Assembly (NCBI GenBank): GCA_001800015.1
Contig: MGUO01000138.1
Location: 1 to 27,881 of the forward strand
DNA length: 27,881 nt
From: Elusimicrobia bacterium RIFCSPHIGHO2_02_FULL_57_9
Lineage (GTDB): Bacteria; Elusimicrobiota; Elusimicrobia; UBA1565; UBA9628
Direction: 5' to 3'
The translations under genes were made by a program, and so were the position numbers. Of the stretch, positions 1 through 6,955 are shown piece after piece; positions within the stretch are counted from its first letter, which is position 1; each line of letters begins with the position of its first letter. Under the pieces are notes generated by a model. That model had not been told where the DNA came from and made no database searches. It saw nothing but the letters and a program-made list of their open reading frames with translations.

Positions 1-626
1 CGCCCGCCTTGCAATTGCCCTTGTCTCACGGGGCGGATTTGGTCGTTCATTCCACCACCAAATATCTCGGCGGGCATTCCGACGTGATCGGGGGCTGCGT
101 GGTGAGCAATGACGAACAGCTTTTTCAGAAGCTTAAATTCCTGCAGAATGCGGTGGGAGCCGTGCCCGGCGCGCTGGACTGTTTTTTGGTTCTGCGCGGC
201 ACTAAGACCTTACCCCTGCGGCTGGCCAAGCACTGCGAAAACGCCATGGCCGTGGCCAAGCATTTGCTGGCTCACCCGGAGGTTGTCTCGGTGCACTATC
301 CGGGCCTGCCTCATCATCCCGGCCATGCTCTGGCCAAAACCCAGATGTGCGGCTTCGGCGGCATGATTTCCTTTGAATTAAAAGGCGATATGGAGCGCGC
401 CAAGCACATGATTTCCATGACCGAGGTCTTTTCCTTGGCGGAGAGCCTGGGCGGCGTGGAGTCTTTGATCGGGCATCCCGCCAGCATGACACACGGATCC
501 ATCCCGCGCGAAGAAAGACTTAAGTCCGGCCTGGTGGACGGCCTCATCCGTCTTTCCGTGGGCATCGAGGATGTCAACGACTTGATCGATGACCTCGAGC
601 AGGCTATAACCAGAAGCTTGGTCTAA
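1..626 (+). CDS. Cys/Met metabolism PLP-dependent enzyme (cystathionine gamma-synthase/lyase family), 5' truncated
   Basis: The reading frame is open from the first complete codon at base 3, so the gene begins before the window; only about the last 207 residues are present. The PLP-lysine motif HSTTKYLGGHSDVIGG is intact near the left edge. Towards the C-terminus the family pattern SLGGVESLIGHPASMTHGSI is present, followed by GLIRLSVGIEDVNDLI, which is typical of cystathionine gamma-synthase, gamma-lyase and O-acylhomoserine sulfhydrylase. These cytoplasmic enzymes carry out trans-sulfuration or direct sulfhydrylation in methionine and cysteine synthesis. The family members cannot be told apart from this fragment, so no gene symbol is given. 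The stop codon TAA is at 624-626. No downstream gene is close enough to be clearly co-transcribed. Confidence 0.93.
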   Translation, partial: PALQLPLSHGADLVVHSTTKYLGGHSDVIGGCVVSNDEQLFQKLKFLQNAVGAVPGALDCFLVLRGTKTLPLRLAKHCENAMAVAKHLLAHPEVVSVHYPGLPHHPGHALAKTQMCGFGGMISFELKGDMERAKHMISMTEVFSLAESLGGVESLIGHPASMTHGSIPREERLKSGLVDGLIRLSVGIEDVNDLIDDLEQAITRSLV

Positions 627-661
627 AAGCGGTCTGACCCCAGCGGCAATGTCGGCACCCC

Positions 662-690
662 GGCACCATTCCAAAATATTGAATGGTGCC
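662..690. repeat. perfect inverted repeat, 10-bp arms
   Basis: GGCACCATTC at 662-671 is exactly complementary to GAATGGTGCC at 681-690, with a 9-base AT-rich loop. It sits 36 bases after the stop of the upstream enzyme gene and shares two bases with the next inverted repeat. It could act as an RNA hairpin or be part of a dispersed palindromic repeat. Confidence 0.8.
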
Positions 691-720
691 GTCCCTTACA
701 GTAATTTTGGAAAGGGACGG
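689..720. repeat. perfect inverted repeat, 9-bp arms
   Basis: CCGTCCCTT at 689-697 pairs exactly with AAGGGACGG at 712-720 across a 14-base loop. It shares bases 689-690 with the previous inverted repeat, so the two hairpins are stacked head to tail. There is no following T-run, so a simple intrinsic terminator is not indicated. Confidence 0.8.
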
Positions 721-1008
721 CCCGAAAGGGGAGCTGGGCCTTCCGGGCCGGCGGCGGGCTGGCTTCAGGAATCCCGCCCCTCGGTCGCAGTTTTTATTTT
801 TAGGCGGCCGGTACGGGGTTCTGGAGCCCATGTCTTATATACGATTTGGCCCCCGAAAATGTTGCGGACTATTTTCTAGGTTGAAAGGCGCCTGGTTGTT
901 TCTGGGTCTAAAGATTTCGCTATTGCAGGACTAAAGACCTATGCGTGCGGCGGCAAGTTTTTGGGATAATGAATAATAGGCAGGATTGCGATCGGAGGAG
1001 GTAAGAAA

Positions 1009-1503
1009 ATGTTTAAAATTCATCCGTCAGTGCTGGCGGCGCTGCTTATCGGCTGGGCCTTGGGGGATGCCGATGCTCGGATAAAATCGCCGGCTTTGGC
1101 GCAGCTCGAGGACGCGGAACGGCAAAGCGCGTCTCAAGCGGGTCGCCTGTCGCGCCAGGACTATCCCGTTGCCGCCGTGGAAGCGAAAGCCATCAAATTG
1201 CCACCCGGATATTACCGCGCGATTCCCGGCACGAGAATCCGCCGGGCTGATGGGACAGTCCTGATCCTGCGTCCGTCCACGGGCAACGGGCTGGGCTGGG
1301 CTGGGCGCTTTATCAACTCCGCCTCAAATCCGGACGGCGTTTGTAAATTTCTCGCTAAACTGCTTGGGATTCAAGGCCTGAGGGAGTCCGTCGCCGTCGA
1401 GCCGGCTCCCATCCCCGCCGTCACGGTCGTCATTGACGCAGACGGGCATCCTACAGACGGTTCCGTGATGGGGCGCTACCTGAACGCCATCATCTGCCGA
1501 TAG
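1009..1503 (+). CDS. secreted protein of unknown function (164 aa)
   Basis: I do not recognise this family. The ATG at 1009 is preceded at good spacing by GGAGGAGG, which fixes the start. Residues 1-23 look like a Sec signal peptide: a lysine, a hydrophobic stretch (VLAALLIGWALG), then a small-residue site ending ADA. The mature part has a short basic segment (about residues 69-88, with GYYRAIPGTRIRRADGT), a Gly/Trp-rich part, and two cysteines, one mid-protein and one at the penultimate position, which could form a disulfide. The gene converges on the lipoprotein gene at 1506-1880, with only two bases between the stop codons. An extracytoplasmic location is inferred from the signal peptide. 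Confidence 0.7.
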   Translation: MFKIHPSVLAALLIGWALGDADARIKSPALAQLEDAERQSASQAGRLSRQDYPVAAVEAKAIKLPPGYYRAIPGTRIRRADGTVLILRPSTGNGLGWAGRFINSASNPDGVCKFLAKLLGIQGLRESVAVEPAPIPAVTVVIDADGHPTDGSVMGRYLNAIICR

Positions 1504-1505
1504 CT

Positions 1506-1880
1506 TTATTTGCCGAGGACGGTTATATCGACGTCGTCGGCTTCGACGCAGGAATCCGGGCCTTCCCGGCATAGATACATTTGCACGCGGCTGGAGCATT
1601 CGGCCTGGCTCATGAGGTTTCTCCAATTCCAAACCAGGCCCGCGATGCGCAGCTTATAACGGCCCTTGGAGTCCGTCATGGTTTCCTTCGATTTGAGGAT
1701 CTGTTCGGATTCTCCCTGGGAGGTTTCGCAGCTCTTGATCAGCTCGGCCTTGACCAGTATGAGCTTTTCAGATTGAAGCTGTGCCTGGCCTGATTTGACG
1801 GTCCAATGAGGCTTCGGGTAAAAGACGCAAGCCGAAAGCAAAGAGCCCGGCAGGCAGAGCGCGAGAAGTCTGAATTTCAT
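1506..1880 (-). CDS. small lipoprotein of unknown function (124 aa)
   Basis: The N-terminus is a short signal peptide ending in the lipobox LSAC, with the lipid-carrying cysteine at residue 18, so the product should be an envelope lipoprotein. The mature part contains a TDSKGRYKLRIAGLVW segment, reminiscent of carboxypeptidase-regulatory-like or transthyretin-like beta domains, and four further cysteines in the C-terminal third that may form disulfides. The fold suggestion is only an impression. The start codon overlaps the stop of the upstream EEP-fold gene in an ATGA arrangement (1877-1880), so the two are probably translationally coupled and may act together at the envelope. It is the last gene of the anmK operon. 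Confidence 0.75.
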   Translation of the reverse strand: MKFRLLALCLPGSLLSACVFYPKPHWTVKSGQAQLQSEKLILVKAELIKSCETSQGESEQILKSKETMTDSKGRYKLRIAGLVWNWRNLMSQAECSSRVQMYLCREGPDSCVEADDVDITVLGK

Positions 1881-2758
1881 TTTGACGTTTTGCGCTTGGA
1901 AGCGGAGGCCAGGGTGCGGATACGCGCGGTTTGAGCGCGAATTTTGATCGTTTCCAGCTGATTTATCTGGCGTTCATAGCGCAGGGTCAACATGAAGCCG
2001 TAGATGGGGAACCAGGAGCCTTTGGTCAAGCGCCGCCGGAAAGTTTCGATCATGCGCGCGGAGGCTTCTTCGATCTGTCCTAGAGCTTCGATTCGCCGCA
2101 AGGCAACCGGCTTAAACATTTCCGCGGGCAAAGAGGCCTGCTGCGCGTCGGCGTCTCCCGGCAGCAAGGAATGGTGGAGCCCGAGCAGGTTGCCAAGAAG
2201 CCGGCGGTCGGAATCTTGGCCGAGGTCTCCCAGAATCAAGAAGGGCTTGCCGGCGGAATATGTTTCAACCATGGAGGCCAGCTCGAAAATCTGGGTCATG
2301 CGCAAAGTTCTATACTGAACCGCTCCTTCATCGGCGATGAAACGGGTGTTGTAAGCGTCGACCGGCCCTTGCGGGGTCTGCATGCGCACCAGGAGAATGC
2401 CGCTGTCGATCTGCCGCAGTCCGCTGCGCCGCAGCCGCGACATCGGGCAGCTGAAGGCTTGCCATCTTTCCTCGATAATGGGAAAGCGGGAGAGCACGAT
2501 TAAGCCGTTTCTCATGCGCCCGCCGTAGTAAGGCAGCCCCAATCGCGGCAGAGCCGAGCCATCGCCCAGCCTCCAAGCGTTTTGCAGGGCCACTAAATCC
2601 GGGTCCGCTTCGCCTATGGCTTCGGCTAAACGGCTGGTCGCCTCCTGGGAGCCGGGAGCGGTTTTATCAATATCGAAATTGAGCACGGCCAGGTCGGCGG
2701 CCAGCACCCAGGTTGAAGTTAAAAAGCAAGCGGCGGTTAAAAGAAGCCGGTGTTTTAT
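1877..2758 (-). CDS. secreted endonuclease/exonuclease/phosphatase-fold protein with degenerate active site; probable ATA start
   Basis: From residue 20 onward the protein follows the EEP (exonuclease III/DNase I-like) pattern: LAVLNFDID, DPDLVALQ, GLIVLSRFPI, then a strand with YNTRF, and PFLILGDLGQD near residue 175. Catalytic positions look replaced: the usual glutamate after ALQ is asparagine, the histidine of the NTH motif is arginine, and the GDxN motif reads GDLG. It may therefore bind rather than cleave phosphoesters. The C-terminal 90 residues are helical and basic. No ATG, GTG or TTG codon precedes the signal peptide in this frame. An ATA at 2756-2758 overlaps the TAA of the alkyltransferase gene and lies 10 bases after AAGGAG, so I place the start there (about 293 aa). 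The alternative upstream extension would overlap ogt and is implausible. Confidence 0.65.
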   Translation of the reverse strand: MKHRLLLTAACFLTSTWVLAADLAVLNFDIDKTAPGSQEATSRLAEAIGEADPDLVALQNAWRLGDGSALPRLGLPYYGGRMRNGLIVLSRFPIIEERWQAFSCPMSRLRRSGLRQIDSGILLVRMQTPQGPVDAYNTRFIADEGAVQYRTLRMTQIFELASMVETYSAGKPFLILGDLGQDSDRRLLGNLLGLHHSLLPGDADAQQASLPAEMFKPVALRRIEALGQIEEASARMIETFRRRLTKGSWFPIYGFMLTLRYERQINQLETIKIRAQTARIRTLASASKRKTSK

Positions 2759-3060
2759 AGGCCCCGCACTCCTTCCTTGAGCAGCATGCGCCGCTTGGTT
2801 TTGACGCCTCCGGAAGCGGAATAGCCGGTCAAGCTTCCGTTGGCCCCTACCACCCTGTGGCAAGGGATGAGGGGCGCGAAGGGGTTTTTGCCCAAAGCCT
2901 GCCCCACGGCCCGGGCGGCCTTGGGTTTGCCGATTTGCCGGGCGATCCAGCCGTAAGTGCGCACTTCCCCCTTGGGAATCGCCGCGCAGGCCTTCCATAC
3001 GGCTTGATAAAAGCGCGGATAGCGCTTCATGCGCTGCAGGACGTTTTTCGATATTTTCAT
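2755..3060 (-). CDS. ogt: methylated-DNA--protein-cysteine methyltransferase, single-domain
   Basis: The 101-residue protein is the catalytic DNA-binding domain of O6-alkylguanine-DNA alkyltransferase. It has the IPCHRVV motif with the acceptor cysteine at residue 67, preceded by the helix-turn-helix-like segment ARAVGQALGKNP and followed by GYSASGGVKTKRRMLLKEG. It removes alkyl groups from O6 of guanine by transfer to the cysteine, a one-turnover reaction. The usual N-terminal domain of Ogt/Ada-C is missing, so the protein is shorter than the roughly 160-180 residues of E. coli Ogt. An alkyltransferase-like (ATL) protein is excluded by the intact cysteine. It lies 5 bases after anmK and overlaps the presumed start of the next gene. 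Confidence 0.92.
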   Translation of the reverse strand: MKISKNVLQRMKRYPRFYQAVWKACAAIPKGEVRTYGWIARQIGKPKAARAVGQALGKNPFAPLIPCHRVVGANGSLTGYSASGGVKTKRRMLLKEGVRGL

Positions 3061-3065
3061 TTCTT

Positions 3066-4163
3066 TTAACGGTCTCCTAGAACAATTTTACCCAAAATTC
3101 TGGGGCCGCGGGAGCCGGTGGCTCGCGGGCAATTATTAGCTTGGCGCGCCCGGGCGCGCCAAGCCAGCCAGGCGAAGCAAGCCGCTTCCTTGGCCATGAC
3201 GGGGATGCCGTATTTTTCCGAGCGCACGAGAGGGGCTTCCAACTCTTGGGCCAGATGTTGCATGAGCGCGGGATTAAGAGCGCCCCCTCCGCTGACCACG
3301 ACCTCCTGGATTATTAGGCCTCGCGGGCTAAAACGGCGGTAGGAATCGGCGATGGATCGGGCGGTTAATAGGCAAAGCGTGGCAAGAACATCGGGAAGGC
3401 GGCTGCGGCTGATGGTGCCAAAATAGCGGCGCAGGAATTCTTCGCTGAATAAACTCTTGTCCAAGGATTTGGGCGGCTTTTGCCGGAAGTAGGGAAGTTG
3501 CAGCAGTTCGCTTAATTTTCTCTCGTCTGGTTTGCCGCGCTCGGCCAGCCGGCCATCCCTGTCCATCTCCTGCCGGCCATTCGTCGCCAGACGGACGGCC
3601 AAGTCCATCAAAGTGTTGCCCGGGCCTGTGTCAAAAGCGCTCCAGAGCTTGCCGCGGCCCACCATGGAAACATTGGCAATACCTCCGATATTCTGTGCGG
3701 CGCGAAGGGGCCCCTGCGCGAAAAGAAATTCATCGAAAGCGGGCATAAGCGGGGCGCCTTGCCCTCCGGCCGCGATGTCTCGCGGCCGAAAATCAGCGAT
3801 GACGTCGGCGCCCGTGCGCTCGGCGATGACGCAGGGTTCGGCCAGTTGCAAAGTGTTTGGCGGATCTTTATCCGGGCCATGCCATACGGTTTGGCCGTGC
3901 GAGCCGATAAGCCTCACAGGCGAGCGGCCGGCCAGCTTCAAGGCCGCTTGAGCGAAAGCCTCTCCCAGCTCCATATTAAGCCGCGAAAGCTCGGCGGCCT
4001 TCAACTCCGGCGCGTTAAGAACCCGGGATTGAAGGCCGGGCGAATAGGGATAGGTTTTATGCCGCAGCACTGAAACCGAACGGCCCGAAAGTCGCACCAG
4101 GGCCGCGGTTACCCCATCGGCGGAGGTGCCGGACATCAGGCCTACAACAAGCGAGGGCCTCAT
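3066..4163 (-). CDS. anmK: anhydro-N-acetylmuramic acid kinase
   Basis: At 365 residues this is normal length for AnmK, which opens and phosphorylates 1,6-anhydro-MurNAc recovered from murein turnover, giving MurNAc-6-phosphate in the cytoplasm. The N-terminal phosphate-binding motif GLMSGTSADGV, the SHGQTVWHGP motif, GGQGAPLMPAFDE, QNIGGIANVS and FDTGPGNTLMD are all in family order, and the C-terminal VVSGGGALNPALM motif is present. MurNAc recycling fits a diderm with peptidoglycan. It is the first gene of a minus-strand operon with ogt and two envelope proteins. No ribosome binding site is obvious before the ATG, and a perfect DnaA box ends 16 bases upstream of it. Residues 334-342 are encoded by a 26-bp perfect palindrome. 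Confidence 0.95.
   Translation of the reverse strand: MRPSLVVGLMSGTSADGVTAALVRLSGRSVSVLRHKTYPYSPGLQSRVLNAPELKAAELSRLNMELGEAFAQAALKLAGRSPVRLIGSHGQTVWHGPDKDPPNTLQLAEPCVIAERTGADVIADFRPRDIAAGGQGAPLMPAFDEFLFAQGPLRAAQNIGGIANVSMVGRGKLWSAFDTGPGNTLMDLAVRLATNGRQEMDRDGRLAERGKPDERKLSELLQLPYFRQKPPKSLDKSLFSEEFLRRYFGTISRSRLPDVLATLCLLTARSIADSYRRFSPRGLIIQEVVVSGGGALNPALMQHLAQELEAPLVRSEKYGIPVMAKEAACFAWLAWRARARQANNCPRATGSRGPRILGKIVLGDR
3139..3164. repeat. 26-bp perfect palindrome inside anmK
   Basis: Bases 3139-3164 read identically on both strands, with a CCCGGG centre flanked by overlapping GGCGCGCC octamers. It encodes AWRARARQA (residues 334-342) near the AnmK C-terminus. Compared from memory with other AnmK sequences, the protein length here seems unchanged, so it does not look like an insertion. 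Confidence 0.9.
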
Positions 4164-4178
4164 TGAGCGGCACCAAAG

Positions 4179-4187
4179 TTATCCACA
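4179..4187 (+). promoter_or_regulatory. DnaA box (perfect TTATCCACA)
   Basis: TTATCCACA is an exact match to the high-affinity DnaA box. It forms an inverted pair with the box at 4210-4218; centres are 31 bp apart, about three helical turns. It lies in the 5' region of anmK, in the spacer between divergent anmK and nadK. Confidence 0.75.
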
Positions 4188-4209
4188 TTGCCCGGGGCGC
4201 CCAGGGTGA

Positions 4210-4218
4210 TGTGGATAA
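4210..4218 (-). promoter_or_regulatory. DnaA box (perfect, inverted)
   Basis: TGTGGATAA is the exact reverse complement of TTATCCACA. Together with the box at 4179-4187 it makes a 10-bp inverted repeat (TTATCCACAT/ATGTGGATAA). A weaker third match (TTATCCCTT on the minus strand) is at 4233-4241, followed by a moderately AT-rich stretch. Confidence 0.75.
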
Positions 4219-4381
4219 GTCGATTGCGGATCAAGGGATAAGACGATTTTCCTGACAATTTCAATTTTTTGGGAGCCGCCCTATTCTATCATTTCGCTCC
4301 AGCCGCAAAATATCGCGCAAGCCCTGGATGCCAAACTTTATGTGGGATTGCGCTAGCAGGCCGGGTCAAGGCTGAATTTAG

Positions 4382-4387
4382 TATAAT
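4382..4387 (+). promoter_or_regulatory. -10 element for nadK
   Basis: A consensus TATAAT ends 15 bases before the nadK ATG. No clear -35 hexamer is found at 16-18 bp. A transcript starting about 7 bases downstream would have only about 9 leader bases and no ribosome binding site. Confidence 0.5.
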
Positions 4388-4402
4388 CTCCTCTCGCCAA
4401 AA

Positions 4403-5290
4403 ATGGATTCAAACTCTAATTTGGATATGTCCAGCGACAAGCGGATCATACGCTCCGCCGTTATTTTTTATAACGAGACCAAGCCGGAGGCCGTGCGCAC
4501 CTTAAAACAAGTGCTGCCGGCCCTTAAAGCCCGCGGGGTGAAGGTTTGGATCGGCCGCAAGCCGTCGGCGCTGGGAGATAAATTGCGCATAGCCGATATC
4601 GCCGTCGCCTTGGGCGGCGATGGGACCATGCTGCGCGCCGCGCGCACCCTGGCGCCGCGCTCCATTCCCCTTCTGGGCATTAATTCGGGGGGGCTGGGTT
4701 TTCTTTCCGGGACCGACGCCTCTGAATTCAAGCGCCATTGCGACGCTATCTTGACCGGGAAATTCGTTCTGGAGGAGCGTTGGATGATCTCGGTCGAGGC
4801 TTATCGCGGCCGCCGCCGTCTTTTTGGGCCCAATATCGCGCTTAATGATTGCGTTATCCGCTGCGGCGACCAGGCCCGCGCCATTTCCTTAAATACCCGC
4901 TCCGCGGGCCGCTTCGTGGCCGATTATTTCGGCGATGGACTTATCGTTTCCACCCCCACGGGCTCCACGGCTTACGCCTTGGCGGCCTCCGGCCCCATCG
5001 TTGACCCGCGTCTGGACGTTTTATTGATCGCTCCGATTTGCCCGCATACCCTGACCCAGCGGCCGCTGATTATCCCGGCGTTCGACCCGCTGACCGTCAT
5101 GTTGACGGCGCGCTATGCGCATGAGGCTCCCCGGGTTTTGCTGTCGCTCGACGGTCAATTGGGCTGCGCGTTAAAAGTCGGCGATGAGGTGCGCATCGCG
5201 CGGTATGAGAAGCCGTTTAAGCTGCTCTTGAATCCCGACCGTTCGTATTACGAGATTCTGCGCCGGAAGCTTAAGTGGGGGGAACGGTAA
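4403..5290 (+). CDS. nadK: NAD kinase
   Basis: The enzyme phosphorylates NAD to NADP with ATP or polyphosphate in the cytoplasm. The GGDGT catalytic motif is at residues 71-75, followed by LLGINSGGLGFL. LND replaces the more common LNE of the NAD-binding region. DGLIVSTPTGSTAYALAASG, PICPHTLTQRP and the late SLDGQ are all in place. At 295 residues it has normal length. The start at 4403 is chosen because a TATAAT box lies just upstream; an internal ATG at 4427 is possible because residues 1-8 are not conserved, and neither has a ribosome binding site. The stop codon is 3 bases from recN, so the genes are co-transcribed, a nadK-recN pairing known in many bacteria. Confidence 0.95.
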   Translation: MDSNSNLDMSSDKRIIRSAVIFYNETKPEAVRTLKQVLPALKARGVKVWIGRKPSALGDKLRIADIAVALGGDGTMLRAARTLAPRSIPLLGINSGGLGFLSGTDASEFKRHCDAILTGKFVLEERWMISVEAYRGRRRLFGPNIALNDCVIRCGDQARAISLNTRSAGRFVADYFGDGLIVSTPTGSTAYALAASGPIVDPRLDVLLIAPICPHTLTQRPLIIPAFDPLTVMLTARYAHEAPRVLLSLDGQLGCALKVGDEVRIARYEKPFKLLLNPDRSYYEILRRKLKWGER

Positions 5291-5293
5291 TTT

Positions 5294-6955
5294 ATGTTGA
5301 GATCCCTGACCATAAAGAATTTTGCGGTGATTGACGAGCAGACCCTGACCCTGTCGGAGGGCCTCAATGCGCTGACCGGTGAAACCGGAGCCGGCAAGTC
5401 CATCCTGATAGAAGCCCTGGGCTTTTTGCTGGGAGCCCGCGGCAGCTCTTCCTGGCTGCGTGCCGGGGCCCAACGTTTGGAAGTCATCGGGGCTTTCGAT
5501 CAGGAGGATTTCCCCAAGGAGATCCGGGCTCAGTTTAAGATCATGCAGTCGCCCGTGCTGTTGCGGCGCGAGCTCGACGTCTCGGGCAAGACGCGCGCCT
5601 GGATTAACTCTCAAGGCGCCCCGCTTTCGATTCTTTCCGCGCTGGGCAATGTCTTGGTCGATTTTCACGGCCAGCACGAGCATCAGACCCTGCTTCAATC
5701 TTCCATTCAACTCGAACTGCTGGACCGCTTCGGTGATTTGCAAACCGAGCTTAAAGAAACGGCGGCGGCCTACGAGGCATGGTCCAGCCTGCGCGCGGAA
5801 AGCGGGCAGGCGAAGATGTCGGATGAGGAGCGCCGCTTGCGCATCGAGACATGCCGTTTTCAGCTGCAGGAGCTTAACGAGGCGAATTTGCGCATAGGCG
5901 AGGAAGAGGAGTTGGAAGCCGCGCTTCCTTTGCTGAAAAATGCCGAGAGGCTTAAGATTTCCGCCGACGCGGCTTACGAGCTGCTTTACGAACAGGAAGG
6001 CTCGATTAGCGCCGGTCTGTTTAAAGTGGAACGGGCGGTGGGAGAGCTGTCCAAAATCGACGCGGGGATGAAGCCGTCTTATGAGCAATTGGAGGCCGCC
6101 CGGCTCTCTCTCGAGGATGTGACGCGCGCCATCGGCGTTTATCGCGACCATGTTGAAATCAATCCGGGCAAGCTGGACGCCATCCTGGCGCGGCAAGAGC
6201 ATCTCTCGCGGCTTAAAAAGAAATACGGTTTGACTATCGCGGACATGTTGGCGGCGCGGGAGCGTGTCGCCGCCGAGTTCGACCGCTTGGAGAATTCCTC
6301 ACAGCGCCAAGACCGCCTTGAGGCCGAGCTTAAGGCCGCGGCCGAAAACCTGGAAACGGCTTGCTCACGCATTCATAAGGCCCGGCTTAAAGCCGCCGCC
6401 GGGCTTGAGCGCAAGCTGCTCAAGGAATTGAAGGTTCTGGGCATGCCCCAGGCGCGGTTTTCAGTTTCCTTGGAAATGGAAGAAGGAAGCTATTCTCAGA
6501 CCGGAGCCGACGGCGCGGAATTCATGCTGGCTGCCAACCCCGGGGAATCCTTAAAGCCGGTCAAGGATATCGCCTCGGGAGGCGAACTGTCGCGGGTGAT
6601 GCTGGCCTTGAAAACCGTGCTGGCGCAAGCCGATCGCGTTCCTATTCTGGTTTTTGACGAAGTAGATGCCGGTATCGGCGGAATCGTGGCCAGGGCCGTG
6701 GGCCGCAAGCTCTCCGCTTTGGGCGAGTCCCGCCAGGTGCTTTGCGTGACCCATTTGCCGCAAGTTGCTTGCTGCGCGCATAACCATTATCAGGTCGTTA
6801 AGGAAGTTGACAAGGGGCGGACGCTGGCCAGGGTCGAACGTCTGGACGGCTCCAAGCGTTTGGATGCCTTGGCGTTGATGCTGGGAGGTCGGCAGGCTAC
6901 CGCGGCCAGCCGCAAACACGCCCAAGAGTTATTGGAGAGTTCACTCGCATGCTAA
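5294..6955 (+). CDS. recN: DNA repair ATPase RecN
   Basis: RecN is an SMC-like ATPase that acts early in double-strand break repair by tethering DNA ends. The Walker A motif GETGAGKS is at residues 29-36 inside the usual LTGETGAGKSILIEAL context. VDFHGQHEHQTLL follows, then a long helical, probably coiled-coil middle (about residues 150-380). The ABC signature ASGGELSRVMLALK, Walker B PILVFDEVDAGIGG and switch-histidine segment CVTHLPQVA complete it. At 553 residues it matches the family. It starts 3 bases after the nadK stop, and its last 7 bases overlap the gltX start, so all three genes form one operon. Confidence 0.97.
   Translation: MLRSLTIKNFAVIDEQTLTLSEGLNALTGETGAGKSILIEALGFLLGARGSSSWLRAGAQRLEVIGAFDQEDFPKEIRAQFKIMQSPVLLRRELDVSGKTRAWINSQGAPLSILSALGNVLVDFHGQHEHQTLLQSSIQLELLDRFGDLQTELKETAAAYEAWSSLRAESGQAKMSDEERRLRIETCRFQLQELNEANLRIGEEEELEAALPLLKNAERLKISADAAYELLYEQEGSISAGLFKVERAVGELSKIDAGMKPSYEQLEAARLSLEDVTRAIGVYRDHVEINPGKLDAILARQEHLSRLKKKYGLTIADMLAARERVAAEFDRLENSSQRQDRLEAELKAAAENLETACSRIHKARLKAAAGLERKLLKELKVLGMPQARFSVSLEMEEGSYSQTGADGAEFMLAANPGESLKPVKDIASGGELSRVMLALKTVLAQADRVPILVFDEVDAGIGGIVARAVGRKLSALGESRQVLCVTHLPQVACCAHNHYQVVKEVDKGRTLARVERLDGSKRLDALALMLGGRQATAASRKHAQELLESSLAC

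Larger units (their letters stand above)
627..1008. other. 382-base gene-free stretch with stacked inverted repeats
   Basis: No convincing coding frame lies here. The first 100 bases carry two adjacent perfect inverted repeats, listed separately. They could terminate the upstream gene, but neither is followed by a T-run. Further right, two related octamers occur 23 bases apart, GTCTAAAG at 906-913 and GACTAAAG at 929-936. The stretch ends in a strong ribosome binding site (GGAGGAGG, about 995-1002) for the next gene. No known riboswitch or small RNA was recognised. Confidence 0.6.

Noticed and set aside
1283..1309. Tandem GGGCT units in the secreted protein gene
   Set aside because: Only about three units, explained by Gly/Leu/Trp/Ala codons; no larger repeat structure.
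2758..2998. Upstream extension of the EEP-fold frame by 80 residues
   Set aside because: It lies entirely inside the ogt gene in another frame, has shadow-like Arg/Gly/Gln-rich composition and no family similarity.
5171..6202. 343-codon minus-strand frame opposite recN
   Set aside because: It is antisense to a clear RecN, with Gln/Arg/Leu-rich composition typical of a shadow frame in GC-rich genes.
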